NCBI GenBank assembly: GCA_020438245.1
Contig: JAGQUY010000126.1
Location: 1 to 17,466, forward strand
DNA: 17,466 bases
Reading direction: 5' to 3'
Source of the DNA: Bacteroidota bacterium
GTDB taxonomy: Bacteria; CLD3; SB21
Part shown: positions 7,316 through 15,833 of the stretch, in pieces
Layout of the letters: each line of letters opens with the position of its first letter
Position numbering within the stretch: position 1 is the first letter of the stretch
Made by a program: the position numbers and the translations under genes
The notes under the pieces: model-generated
Database searches by the model: none
Seen by the model: the letters and a program-made list of their open reading frames with translations, nothing else
What the model was told of the DNA's origin: nothing

Positions 7316-7864
7316 ATGCATATCGACTCCTGGCTTCCAAAGTACGATTTCAAAGAAAGCTATTCGACCCGCATCGCTTCGTCACCGGAAACCGTCTTCA
7401 AGGCGATGTGTGAAGCGGATCTGACCAGGTCGGGACTGATCAAGATTTTGTTCGGACTCCGGGGTCTTTCGTTTTCGTGGAAATCCCGATCTTTACGGCT
7501 GACAGATATGACGAAAAGCGGCTTCATTCTCCTCCAGGATGCCCCACCGTTTGAAATAGTTCTCGGTTTGGTAGGAAAATTCTGGACACCGCGAGGCGGC
7601 ATTCAGCGTTTATCCACTGAAGCGTATGGTGAGTTTTGTGAATCGGGATACGCGAAAGTTGCCTGGAATTTTTTTCTGACTCCTCAGGAAGGAAGTACTC
7701 TACTGTTTACTGAAACGCGAATCCAATGTTTGGGGGCTGACGCAAAAAGATCATTTTCCCGGTATTGGAAATTCATCAAGCCCTTCAGCGGACTTACCCG
7801 AAAAGAAATGCTCCGGATCATCAAGAAGGTTGCGGAGGGGTCGACAACGGTTTGGAATAAATAG
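7316..7864 (+). CDS. START/SRPBCC-like protein of unknown function
   Basis: This is a 182-residue cytoplasmic protein with no signal peptide. The opening strand and helix (YSTRIASSPETVFKAM, 16-31), the central strands and a long C-terminal helix (about 144-174) look like the START/SRPBCC helix-grip fold, which holds hydrophobic ligands. Conserved-looking segments are GLVGKFWTP (84-92), GYAKVAWNFFLTP (111-123), TETRIQC (132-138) and FSRYWKFIKPFSGLTRKEML (147-166). These recall a widespread uncharacterised family related to polyketide-cyclase-like proteins. The frame is open from a GTG at 7259, but the ATG at 7316 is preferred because the extra residues do not resemble the domain. The gene lies 37 bases before the ACMS decarboxylase and may be co-transcribed. 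Fold assignment is moderately sure; the function is not known. Confidence 0.7.
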   Translation: MHIDSWLPKYDFKESYSTRIASSPETVFKAMCEADLTRSGLIKILFGLRGLSFSWKSRSLRLTDMTKSGFILLQDAPPFEIVLGLVGKFWTPRGGIQRLSTEAYGEFCESGYAKVAWNFFLTPQEGSTLLFTETRIQCLGADAKRSFSRYWKFIKPFSGLTRKEMLRIIKKVAEGSTTVWNK

Positions 7865-7901
7865 TTCGTGAAAAAATCTGCACTTTTGAATACCATGAGC
7901 C

Positions 7902-8915
7902 ATGCTGAAAATTGACATCCACACCCATATCCTTCCTGAGAACTGGCCGGACCTGAAAAAGAAATACGGCTACGGCGGGTTCGTTCAGTTGGAGCATCAC
8001 AAGACCGGATGTGCGCGGATGATGCTGGACGGGAAATTTTTTCGTGAATTGAAGAGCAATTGCTGGGACCCAGCGGTTCGAATGAAAGAGTGCGACGGCC
8101 ATGGCGTGAACGTGCAGGTCCTGTCTACGGTGCCGGTGATGTTCAGTTATTGGGCCAAGCCGGATCATGCTCTCGATCTATCAATGATGCTCAACGATCA
8201 TATTGCAGAGGTTGTTAGTTCAAACCCCCGGCGATTCATGGGTCTGGGAACGATTCCCATGCAGGCACCCTCACTCGCCGTTCAGGAACTGGAGCGCTGC
8301 ATCAAGAAACTTGGTCTTGCCGGCGTTCAGATTGGGTCCCACGTAAACGATTGGAATTTGAACGAACCGGCATTGTTCGAAATATTTCAGGCAGCGCAGG
8401 ATTTGGGCGCGGCGGTGTTTGTCCATCCGTGGGATATGATGGGTAAAGACAAAATGCAAAAATACTGGCTGCCTTGGCTGGTCGGGATGCCTGCGGAAAC
8501 GTCGCTTGCCATTTGTTCAATGATATTCGGCGGCGTCTTCGAACGGCTTCCGAGACTGCGGGTTGCCTTTGCACATGGAGGAGGATCATTTCCGGCCACG
8601 ATCGGCCGGATCGAGCATGGGTTCAATGTTCGACCGGATCTATGTGCGGTGGACAACGCGATCAATCCAAGGCATTATTTGGGAAAATTCTATCTAGACT
8701 CGCTGGTCCATGATCCCGCCATGATACAATACCTGATCCGCCTTGTAGGAGCCAATCGCATCGCTCTTGGTTCGGACTATCCGTTTCCGCTGGGCGAATC
8801 GAAGCCGGGAGAACTTATCGAATCCATGACCACCCTGTCGGAGGCGGATAAATCACAGCTACTTTACAAATCGGCATTGGAATGGCTCGGAGAAGAGGTG
8901 TCGGCGTGGCAATGA
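7902..8915 (+). CDS. 2-amino-3-carboxymuconate-6-semialdehyde decarboxylase (ACMSD)
   Basis: This is a 337-residue amidohydrolase-fold enzyme, the usual ACMSD length. It decarboxylates ACMS, the ring-opened product of 3-hydroxyanthranilate, to 2-aminomuconate semialdehyde and so diverts flux from quinolinate and NAD. Metal-site residues are visible: HTH (H7, H9), H175 in VHPWDM, H225 in FAHGGGSFP and D292 in LGSDYPFPLGE. The R60-containing segment CWDPAVRMKECDGHGVNVQV also fits the family. No signal peptide is present, so it is cytoplasmic. It overlaps the next gene by ATGA (8912-8915) and is followed by kynureninase and the monooxygenase, which supports the assignment within tryptophan catabolism. 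An upstream ATG at 7895 is out of frame and stops at once, so 7902 is the start. Confidence 0.95.
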   Translation: MLKIDIHTHILPENWPDLKKKYGYGGFVQLEHHKTGCARMMLDGKFFRELKSNCWDPAVRMKECDGHGVNVQVLSTVPVMFSYWAKPDHALDLSMMLNDHIAEVVSSNPRRFMGLGTIPMQAPSLAVQELERCIKKLGLAGVQIGSHVNDWNLNEPALFEIFQAAQDLGAAVFVHPWDMMGKDKMQKYWLPWLVGMPAETSLAICSMIFGGVFERLPRLRVAFAHGGGSFPATIGRIEHGFNVRPDLCAVDNAINPRHYLGKFYLDSLVHDPAMIQYLIRLVGANRIALGSDYPFPLGESKPGELIESMTTLSEADKSQLLYKSALEWLGEEVSAWQ

Positions 8916-9736
8916 TCTGCTCGGCAATAATCGGGGACAAGACCTACTCTTTTGACGCCGGAGCTCCATTGGATATTTCCATTCCCCTGCAGTTTGACGG
9001 GCCGCAGCCAAATTTGTTCGGTGTGCCGGCTGCGTCATCGAAGGCGTACGAGGATGGGAAGTTTGTCGGAGACACGCGTCGTGGCGGCGGGTGCAATTTT
9101 GATGAAGTACGTTTGATTCCGCATTGCAATGGAACCCACACTGAGTGCGTCGGTCATATTGCCCACGAAAGAATTTCGGTCAGCGCCATCCATAAAGGCT
9201 CGCTCATTCCCGCGATGGTGGTTACCGTCGAACCTGAAGAAGCTTCTTCTTCCTCTGAATCATACAAACCCGAAAAACGATCGGGCGAATGGCTCATTAC
9301 GGCGAAGAAGCTGTTCTATCTCTTGAGCGAGGCGGACAAGGATTTCCTGCAAGGGTTGATCATCCGGACCAAACCAAACGATCCGTCCAAGAAATCCTTG
9401 AACTACCTGGATCGCGAGACGGCCTATTTTTCATTGGAAGCCATGAACTACCTTGTAGACCTCGACATAAAGCACTTGCTCGTTGATTTACCCAGCGTAG
9501 ATCGAAAGTTCGATGAGGGCCGCCTGAGCACTCATCATATTTTTTGGGACGTCATGCAGGGAAGTCACGATATTGATCCGGCCGCATGTTCTTTGAAAAC
9601 GATTACCGAACTGATTTATGTAGACGATAAAATTCCCGACGGACGCTATTTGCTGGATATTCAGATTCCGTCCTTTTTGTCGGATGCGGCGCCCAGTCGA
9701 CCGTTGATTTATGAAGTCAAGTCTTCCGTCTCGTAA
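8912..9736 (+). CDS. Cyclase-family protein, probable kynurenine formamidase
   Basis: This is a 274-residue cytoplasmic protein of the cyclase/KynB superfamily. Members such as KynB hydrolyse N-formylkynurenine to kynurenine. The metal-site segment is HCNGTHTECVGH (71-82). Aligned on G74 and H76 with the canonical HxGTHxDxxxH pattern, the first ligand position is C72, the second H76, the third E78, and the catalytic histidine H82. The LIYEVKSS tail and FDAGAPLDISIPLQF start fit the fold. I chose the ATG at 8912, which overlaps the decarboxylase stop (ATGA). The frame also has an ATG at 8882, but that would add 10 basic residues inside the upstream gene. Its place between ACMSD and kynureninase, with no other formamidase in view, supports this role. 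Activity is inferred because the ligand set differs from characterised KynB. Confidence 0.78.
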   Translation: MICSAIIGDKTYSFDAGAPLDISIPLQFDGPQPNLFGVPAASSKAYEDGKFVGDTRRGGGCNFDEVRLIPHCNGTHTECVGHIAHERISVSAIHKGSLIPAMVVTVEPEEASSSSESYKPEKRSGEWLITAKKLFYLLSEADKDFLQGLIIRTKPNDPSKKSLNYLDRETAYFSLEAMNYLVDLDIKHLLVDLPSVDRKFDEGRLSTHHIFWDVMQGSHDIDPAACSLKTITELIYVDDKIPDGRYLLDIQIPSFLSDAAPSRPLIYEVKSSVS

Positions 9737-9755
9737 GCGAAGGTGAAGAAGCCGT

Positions 9756-11009
9756 ATGTACTCCACAGATAAAAAATGGGCAAGCGATGCGGATGCAGAA
9801 GATCCGCTGAGACTCTTTCGGGACCGTTTTTTGTTTCCAAAACACCGGGGCAGCGACGTTGTTTACCTTTGCGGCAACTCGCTTGGCTTGCAACCCAAAA
9901 CGACCCGAGCCTATCTTGATCAGGAATTGAAAGATTGGGAAAATCTGGGGGTCGAAGGTCATTTTCACGCAAAGCATCCATGGATGCCGTATCATGAATT
10001 TCTGACAGATCAGACAGCGCGTCTCGTGGGCGCGCTTCCTCCGGAAGTGGTTGTGATGAATTCGTTGACCGTCAATTTGCACCTCATGATGGTCTCTTTT
10101 TATCGACCGACGAAAGAACGATTCAAAATAGTCATTGAAAAACATGCTTTCCCAAGCGATCAGTACGCGGTAAAATCCCAAATACGTTTTCACGGTCTTG
10201 ATCCGGAAACGGCGCTTCTTGAAGTAGGACCACGGGACGGAGAATCCATAATCCGGACGGAAGACATTGAATCGTTGATCAAGAAGGAAGGAAAGGCTAT
10301 TGCGCTCGTTTTGTTCGGGGGTGTCAACTACTATTCCGGCCAGGCATTCGAAATGAATCGTATCACAAAAGCCGCACATGCGGAAGGCAGTCTGGTTGGT
10401 TTTGACTTGGCGCATGCGGCCGGAAACCTCACCCTTCAGTTGCACGACTGGGATACAGACTTCGCGGTTTGGTGCACTTATAAATATTTGAATTCCGGTC
10501 CCGGTGGCATTGCCGGCTGCTTTGTCCACGAACGACATATCAAAGATCCGTCCGTTCATCGAATGGCCGGTTGGTGGGGCCATGACAAGTCTACCCGATT
10601 CTTCATGGGTCCCGATTTTCAGCCGATTCCGTCCGCCGAAGGATGGCAATTGAGTAATCCTCCCATCTTTCAGCTTGCCGCGTTAAGAGCGTCGCTCGAC
10701 ATATTCGATGAAGCCGGAATGGAAAACCTTCGGGCCAAAAGCAAGAAATTGACGGGCTACCTGGAGTTTCTGATCAGACAATCGTCAAGGAAGGATATCG
10801 AGATCATCACTCCCGGCGATCCGGAACAACGCGGCTGTCAGTTGTCATTGAGAATTCCGGCCGGCGGAAAAATTCTTTTTGAAAAACTGTCCAAGAACGG
10901 GGTTGTTTGTGATTGGCGTGAGCCCGACGTAATTCGGGTGGCCCCGGCACCGTTGTACAACTCATTTGGTGACGTGTACCGGTTTTATGAAGTACTTGAG
11001 CAGATCTAA
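9756..11009 (+). CDS. kynU: Kynureninase
   Basis: This is a 417-residue PLP-dependent aminotransferase-fold hydrolase. It cleaves kynurenine or 3-hydroxykynurenine to anthranilate or 3-hydroxyanthranilate plus alanine. Diagnostic segments include YLCGNSLGLQPK (37-48), MNSLTVNLHLMMVSFY (101-116), FDLAHAAGN (216-224, D217 for the PLP ring nitrogen), and WCTYKYLNSGPGGIAG (239-254) with the Schiff-base lysine K243. MAGWWGH (270-276) and GWQLSNPPIF (296-305) are also typical. Length matches the family. The gene starts 19 bases after the formamidase and ends 24 bases before the monooxygenase, so it sits in one transcription unit. With the 3-monooxygenase next door, 3-hydroxykynurenine is the likely substrate. 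Confidence 0.97.
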   Translation: MYSTDKKWASDADAEDPLRLFRDRFLFPKHRGSDVVYLCGNSLGLQPKTTRAYLDQELKDWENLGVEGHFHAKHPWMPYHEFLTDQTARLVGALPPEVVVMNSLTVNLHLMMVSFYRPTKERFKIVIEKHAFPSDQYAVKSQIRFHGLDPETALLEVGPRDGESIIRTEDIESLIKKEGKAIALVLFGGVNYYSGQAFEMNRITKAAHAEGSLVGFDLAHAAGNLTLQLHDWDTDFAVWCTYKYLNSGPGGIAGCFVHERHIKDPSVHRMAGWWGHDKSTRFFMGPDFQPIPSAEGWQLSNPPIFQLAALRASLDIFDEAGMENLRAKSKKLTGYLEFLIRQSSRKDIEIITPGDPEQRGCQLSLRIPAGGKILFEKLSKNGVVCDWREPDVIRVAPAPLYNSFGDVYRFYEVLEQI

Positions 11010-11033
11010 GCACAGAACAAGAGAAGACTCCAC

Positions 11034-12398
11034 ATGAAAAAACAGATTACCATTGTCGGCGGCGGCCTTGCAGGTTCTTTGCTGTCCGTTTATCTGGCGA
11101 AGCGCGGATTCAAGGTGGACGTGTATGAACGGCGGCCGGACATGCGTAAGGTCAAAATCAGCGCCGGACGTTCAATCAATCTGGCACTTTCCGTACGGGG
11201 TATTCATGCGCTGAAGGAAGTCGGTGTCTTTGATGAAATTTCGAAAATCCTGATACCCATGCGAGGGCGAATGGTGCATCCGCTGGACGGGGAAATCAAC
11301 TTCCAGCCCTACTCACGGAATCCTGAAGAATATATCAACTCCGTTTCGCGGGGTGATCTGAATACTATCATGATGTCAGCGGCCGAAGAGTTTCCCGATG
11401 TACAATATCACTTCAACCATCGATGCACCGGCATGGATCTGGAGACGGGTGAAGCTCGCTTCATCGATGAACAAACCGGCCAGGTTGTCGTGGCTCAGAC
11501 CCAGGCAGTCATTGGAACGGATGGTTCCGCGTCGGCGTTGCGATCAGAGCTGCTAAAGCGCAGCGGATTCAATTATTCACAAGTGTATGAAGACTACGGC
11601 TATAAGGAACTTTCCATTCCTTCCGGTCCGGAGGGCAATTTTCTGATCGAGCAACACGCCCTGCATATATGGCCTCGTAAAACATATATGCTGATTGCGT
11701 TGCCCAATATGGACGGCAGCTTTACGGTGACGCTGTTTTTCCCGATGAAGGGAGATGTAAGCTTTGAAAACCTGGATACATCCGAAAAAGTGCAACAGTT
11801 CTTTACCGCCCAGTTTCCGGATGCGCTGGACCTAATGCCGGGTCTGCTGGACGACTACTTTGGTAATCCGGTCGGCAGTTTGATGACGGTGAAGTGCTCC
11901 CCCTGGCATCATAAGGGTCGGGTATTGCTGCTTGGCGATGCGGCCCACGCCATTGTTCCGTTTTTCGGGCAGGGTATGAATTGTGCATTCGAAGATTGCA
12001 GCGTTTTTGCCGGCCTCGTTGATAAGTCCGGGGACGATTGGGAAAAAATCTTCGCTGAGTGCGGACAAGAACGTAAGGAAAATACGGATGCGATTGCCGA
12101 TCTTGCCGTGGAGAATTTTTTTGAAATGCGTGATCACGTGTCCGATCCGAGGTATCTGCTCATGAAAAAGATCGAGCGTCGACTTGCCGACGCATTTCCG
12201 ATGCGTTTCATTCCAAAATATGAGATGGTTTCCTTCCATCGGGTGCCCTATGCCGTGGCGATGGAGCGCGGTCAGATCCAACATCAAATTTTATGGGAAT
12301 TGACAGAAGGGATCGCAAGTGCCGACGAGGTTGATTGGGCGAAGGCCCAACGGCTGGTACCGGAACGGGTGCCGCCATGGACGTGGGGCACTTTGTAG
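11034..12398 (+). CDS. kmo: Kynurenine 3-monooxygenase
   Basis: This is a 454-residue FAD-dependent aromatic hydroxylase that converts kynurenine to 3-hydroxykynurenine with NADPH and oxygen. The N-terminal dinucleotide fold ITIVGGGLAGSLLSVYLAKR (5-24) is followed by YERRPDMRK (31-39) and the KMO-typical AGRSINLALSVRG (44-56). The second FAD motif, RVLLLGDAAHAIVPFFGQGM, spans 296-315. The C-terminal part (about 370-454) is less hydrophobic than the membrane anchor of mitochondrial KMO. The gene closes the plus-strand cluster. It ends 12 bases from the stop of the convergent hydrolase gene, and no terminator hairpin is visible in that gap, so the two convergent transcripts may overlap. Confidence 0.95.
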   Translation: MKKQITIVGGGLAGSLLSVYLAKRGFKVDVYERRPDMRKVKISAGRSINLALSVRGIHALKEVGVFDEISKILIPMRGRMVHPLDGEINFQPYSRNPEEYINSVSRGDLNTIMMSAAEEFPDVQYHFNHRCTGMDLETGEARFIDEQTGQVVVAQTQAVIGTDGSASALRSELLKRSGFNYSQVYEDYGYKELSIPSGPEGNFLIEQHALHIWPRKTYMLIALPNMDGSFTVTLFFPMKGDVSFENLDTSEKVQQFFTAQFPDALDLMPGLLDDYFGNPVGSLMTVKCSPWHHKGRVLLLGDAAHAIVPFFGQGMNCAFEDCSVFAGLVDKSGDDWEKIFAECGQERKENTDAIADLAVENFFEMRDHVSDPRYLLMKKIERRLADAFPMRFIPKYEMVSFHRVPYAVAMERGQIQHQILWELTEGIASADEVDWAKAQRLVPERVPPWTWGTL

Positions 12399-12410
12399 AT
12401 ATTCTTGCCG

Positions 12411-13301
12411 TTAGTCGAGCCAGCGCATCAAATTACTTGTTACCATTTCAGAGGCATCCTGCTGAACAAAATGGCCGACCCCCGGAATGGAAATCATGGT
12501 CAACGGGGCATCAACCCATTCCCACGTACTATTAAAACCCGCCGCTAACAAGGCCTTGTCCTCCAAACCGAAGAAGACCAACGTGGGGCATTGGACCTTT
12601 TTGAGAGGTCTGGTTGGGGAGGAGGATTTGGTTCTGGACTTGGGAAAGCTAGCCTTGTAATAATTCAACATACCCTCGATACTTGATTTTCGAAAAGCTT
12701 CCAGGTAGCGGGGTTTCGCATCCTCGTCCTTCACCCATGATACCATTTCCTCGGGGGTCAGATTTTTGTGTGCATCTTTCTTTTGAAAATCTTCGGCATA
12801 CGTACTGCCGGATTGTTGCTGCTTGTTATTTTGAAGCTCCCGCAGCAATCCCCGTGGGTGGGGTGTACTCAGAATAACCAGCTTTTCGACAAGCTCCGGT
12901 CGATTGATGGCGACCTGCCAGGCAATCGCTCCGCCCCAATCATGTCCAACCAGAATTACTTTTGGAACTCCCAATCGATCTATCACGGCACCAACATCGG
13001 CAACCAGATGGCGCATCGCGTAGTCCTCCACCTCTTTGGGTTTGTCGCTTTGGTTATAACCGCGAAGATCCATTGCGACCACCGTGAACCGAGGAGCCAA
13101 CGCTTCCATTTGTCTTCTCCACGTGTACCAAAAATCCGGAAAACCATGCAGCAGTAAAATCACAGGACCGGAACCGGTTTTGACGTAGTGGATTTTAACA
13201 CCTTCATTGTCGGCAAAGCCATGTTCGACCCGATCCCAAAGGGACTGCCCTGAAGCGGTTGTTGTCAAAAAGCAGATGATGAATAGAATCAAATATTTCA
13301 T
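12411..13301 (-). CDS. Exported alpha/beta hydrolase, epoxide-hydrolase-like
   Basis: This is a 296-residue protein with a signal peptide (about 1-18, cleavage near ASG/QS), so it acts outside the cytoplasm. The alpha/beta-hydrolase motif LLLHGFPDFWYTWRRQM (49-65) supplies the oxyanion region. The nucleophile elbow VGHDWGG (118-124) has aspartate D121, which marks the epoxide hydrolase/haloacid dehalogenase branch and not esterases. The acid is D248 in GLEDKAL and the base H277 in GVGHFVQQD. Lid tyrosines at 214-215 could help open an epoxide. It overlaps the upstream NHL-TPR gene by ATGA (13298-13301), so the two are likely produced together. The substrate is unknown. Signal-peptide-bearing members of this branch occur, but most epoxide hydrolases are cytoplasmic. 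Confidence 0.88.
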   Translation of the reverse strand: MKYLILFIICFLTTTASGQSLWDRVEHGFADNEGVKIHYVKTGSGPVILLLHGFPDFWYTWRRQMEALAPRFTVVAMDLRGYNQSDKPKEVEDYAMRHLVADVGAVIDRLGVPKVILVGHDWGGAIAWQVAINRPELVEKLVILSTPHPRGLLRELQNNKQQQSGSTYAEDFQKKDAHKNLTPEEMVSWVKDEDAKPRYLEAFRKSSIEGMLNYYKASFPKSRTKSSSPTRPLKKVQCPTLVFFGLEDKALLAAGFNSTWEWVDAPLTMISIPGVGHFVQQDASEMVTSNLMRWLD

Positions 13302-14563
13302 GGCTGTTTCAATTGGTTAAGCTTGTCTTTCACCGCAGAGTTAGAAGGGTCAAGCTTCAGCGCTTGCCGATAGTAGTCGGCGGCAGTTTCGTTCTGACCA
13401 AGTATTTTGTAAACCTCACCAAGGTAGTAAAGAGGACGCCATCGTTTTGGGTAGACATCATGTTGCAGAGAAAATATGGAGATAGCCTCCTTCACCTTTC
13501 TCTCTTTCATCATCGCCCAACCCAGTGTGCCCAACTCGACCCCGACATCCTCGAATCGATTATGTTCGTCTTGTGTATAGCTACGGGTGGCTGCAATGGC
13601 GGAGTCAAGTCCCTTTGTGGCAAGAAAGTTTTGGAAGATTTGGGTTAGTCCGGTTGGACTGACTTTGCGCAGGATGACCGATGTTGCAGCGTTCGTGTTC
13701 CATTCGCCAACGAGGTTGTTGACATAGAGCACGCCCCTTTTTGGGTCTGAGGCGATACCGTTGGGTCTGGAAAGCGTAGCAACGTCTGCGGCCCCGTCGG
13801 CCGCGTCCGGAATTCCATTTCCGCTGATACGGTACGCATTTCCGTCGGGCAGCAAACGGTACAGCGTATTTGTTTTGATCTTGGTGATATAGAAGCTGTT
13901 CTTCAAGTAGGCAATGTGGGCATTGCCTTCCGCGCCCGCCACCGTTGCAAATCGTTCGATCTTTCCATCCGGCGTAATACGCACCACATGATCGTTTTGG
14001 AAATTCACGACGTACAAATTTCCCTTGGCATCAAAGGTGATGCCGTTCGGACAGTTGAACAGCTCGCTGCGTGCGAACGTGGTTACCTTTCGGTCAGGCG
14101 TGACCTTGGAAATACTGTTGTCCTGACAGTTACAAACATACATCTCGTCGTTGTCGTCCATTGCCAGTCCGACTGGTCCTGAAAGTCCGGAATCGACGTA
14201 GATGGATTCTTTTCCGTCGCGACCGATTTTGGAAATAGTATTCCCATAGAAGTTGGCGTGATAGATATCGCCCCTTCGGTCCACTGTAATGCCGGATGTG
14301 CCATATCCGGAAGAAGAGAGAAGTTTCACATTACCTTCCGGATTTATTCGCCAGATCTCGTTGGCGAAATTTGCCATGTATACATAACCCAGGCGATCGA
14401 CCGCCAAACCGCCCAGAGCGCCCAATGACGGTAAAACCATATCCGTCGGTACTGTGTGAATGGAATCCACAACGATTTGCGCTTGAAGGTTCACGTGCCC
14501 GGCGACTATCCATACTAAAATAAGACGAAGACCGTGTCGAAAGTGCATTGCGTTTTTTTTCAT
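13298..14563 (-). CDS. Exported NHL-repeat beta-propeller protein with C-terminal TPR
   Basis: This is a 421-residue protein. The signal peptide spans about 1-28 (hydrophobic 12-22, cleavage LQA/QI). NHL-type blades cover about 45-310, with repeats of the form GLAVDRLGYVYMANF, GITVDRRGDIYHANF, GLAMDDNDEMYVCN and GITFDAKGNLYVVNF. A C-terminal helical part (about 340-418) contains TPR units, including LYYLGEVYKILGQ and DYYRQALKLDPSN. Such propellers bind ligands or proteins or act as lactonases. I see no clear catalytic set, so a binding role with TPR partners is the safer reading. AAAGGA lies 6 bases before the ATG, deciding the start. It is coupled by ATGA to the epoxide-hydrolase-like gene and lies 105 bases after the AraC-type regulator, which may control both. 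Confidence 0.85.
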   Translation of the reverse strand: MKKNAMHFRHGLRLILVWIVAGHVNLQAQIVVDSIHTVPTDMVLPSLGALGGLAVDRLGYVYMANFANEIWRINPEGNVKLLSSSGYGTSGITVDRRGDIYHANFYGNTISKIGRDGKESIYVDSGLSGPVGLAMDDNDEMYVCNCQDNSISKVTPDRKVTTFARSELFNCPNGITFDAKGNLYVVNFQNDHVVRITPDGKIERFATVAGAEGNAHIAYLKNSFYITKIKTNTLYRLLPDGNAYRISGNGIPDAADGAADVATLSRPNGIASDPKRGVLYVNNLVGEWNTNAATSVILRKVSPTGLTQIFQNFLATKGLDSAIAATRSYTQDEHNRFEDVGVELGTLGWAMMKERKVKEAISIFSLQHDVYPKRWRPLYYLGEVYKILGQNETAADYYRQALKLDPSNSAVKDKLNQLKQP

Positions 14564-14668
14564 GATTCATCCTTTAATGGTCCTGGAATACCGGTCATAG
14601 TACGGAAGAATTCGGGGTAAGTCGTCCAACCCAATCGGATTTGACCAATTTTTTCCGAAAAACAGGAC

Positions 14669-15790
14669 TTATTGAGGGTTGGCTCGAAACTCGCGGGGGG
14701 TCTGGCCGGCGTATTTCTTAAACGCCGAATTGAAGGAAGCTTTGTTGTTAAAGCCAACCTCCATGGCAATACCCAAAATGGTTTGATCGGAGGCCTCGGA
14801 CACAAGCCTCTGTTTGGCCTCCTCGATGCGATAGCGGTTCACAAAATCAAAGAAATTGACCTGAAGTTGTTCATTCAGGACTTGCGATAAATGGTGGGAG
14901 TGGATCTGCACTTTTTCGGCGAGGGTACGAAGGTTCAGATCGCTGTCCCGATAGAGTCTGTCCGTTTCCATCGCGACAGTAAGTCGACGCAGGTATTCGC
15001 TGGCTAACTCGGCCGTAAGGCTCGACTTTTCGTATCTGATAGATCCCGATCTGGATACGACGTCCACGTGAAGCTCCGGGCTGCGAATGGCCATGTAGCC
15101 TATGGTGTAAACAAAGGCAGCTTGGAAGAACATAAGACCGAGGTCAACGACTGCGATATATTCATATCCAAAAAAAACCAATTCCAACAAATGGACAATA
15201 TCCAAAACAAGGAAAAGGGCGAATCCCGCTATCATCCGTTGGAGCCATTTGAACCTGATGGAAGTCAGCGAGTCTGTACGTTTGTTGTTGATAACGCCGC
15301 GTGAGAGAAAAAAGACAATCAGACAGTAGATGGCAAGGTGTATGCTCTGAGAGGTCTCAATCATCAAAAATCCGGGGCCCAGTCGCCCATCGAAAACCTG
15401 GATACTCTGTTCATACACCGCCTGTTTTATATTACCCGGCTGGCTATAAAACGGCAGCAAGTACACTACTTGTATTGCAAAGGGGATGCCGTGCAACCAA
15501 GAAGAAATCCGATGAGTAAAAGTTCCGTCCAGTAATGTGCGCGCGTACGCATAGAGAAGCGGACCGAACAGAAATTGGAAAGCGGCAGTGGAAAAAAGCG
15601 CGTGCGGCATAAACACAATAAATCCCGTCCAATAGCTGGCAAATTCCGCCAGCCGTAGGGAAAACAAAACTATGAGCAACGCGAGAAGACGATTCGCTTC
15701 AACGTTCCCTCTACGGTGCAGAAATAGCACGGCTCCAAGAAAAAGTCCTTGCCCGGCGGCTAGCAGACAAATAGCGACACTGGTTTGCAT
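14669..15790 (-). CDS. AraC-family regulator with multi-helix membrane domain
   Basis: This is a 373-residue protein. Residues about 1-235 form roughly seven hydrophobic helices (near 5-24, 35-52, 55-80, 98-115, 147-164, 187-208 and 214-235), including the segment FGPLLYAYARTLLDGT typical of this membrane AraC class. A linker (about 236-270) leads to an AraC DNA-binding domain (about 275-370). Its first helix-turn-helix is NLRTLAEKVQIHSHHLSQVL, and the second lies around TILGIAMEVGFNNKASFNSA with the closing KKYAGQTPREFR. The protein should sense a signal in or across the inner membrane and bind DNA from there. No ribosome site is obvious before the ATG at 15790. It lies upstream of the NHL-TPR and hydrolase genes on the same strand, its probable targets. 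Inverted repeats lie in its upstream region. Confidence 0.92.
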   Translation of the reverse strand: MQTSVAICLLAAGQGLFLGAVLFLHRRGNVEANRLLALLIVLFSLRLAEFASYWTGFIVFMPHALFSTAAFQFLFGPLLYAYARTLLDGTFTHRISSWLHGIPFAIQVVYLLPFYSQPGNIKQAVYEQSIQVFDGRLGPGFLMIETSQSIHLAIYCLIVFFLSRGVINNKRTDSLTSIRFKWLQRMIAGFALFLVLDIVHLLELVFFGYEYIAVVDLGLMFFQAAFVYTIGYMAIRSPELHVDVVSRSGSIRYEKSSLTAELASEYLRRLTVAMETDRLYRDSDLNLRTLAEKVQIHSHHLSQVLNEQLQVNFFDFVNRYRIEEAKQRLVSEASDQTILGIAMEVGFNNKASFNSAFKKYAGQTPREFRANPQ

Positions 15791-15833
15791 AAAGAATAGT
15801 ACGATCCGTGGTTGCGAATTTTTTTCCGATAAT

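Noticed and set aside
8882..8911. Upstream ATG extending the formamidase by 10 residues
   Set aside because: It would add a basic stretch inside the ACMSD gene, while the ATG at 8912 gives an ATGA overlap and a normal family start.
9717..10649. A 310-codon minus-strand open frame opposite kynureninase
   Set aside because: It lies across the catalytic half of a clear kynureninase gene, and its product is low in recognisable structure and rich in Arg, Phe and Ile runs typical of antisense frames.
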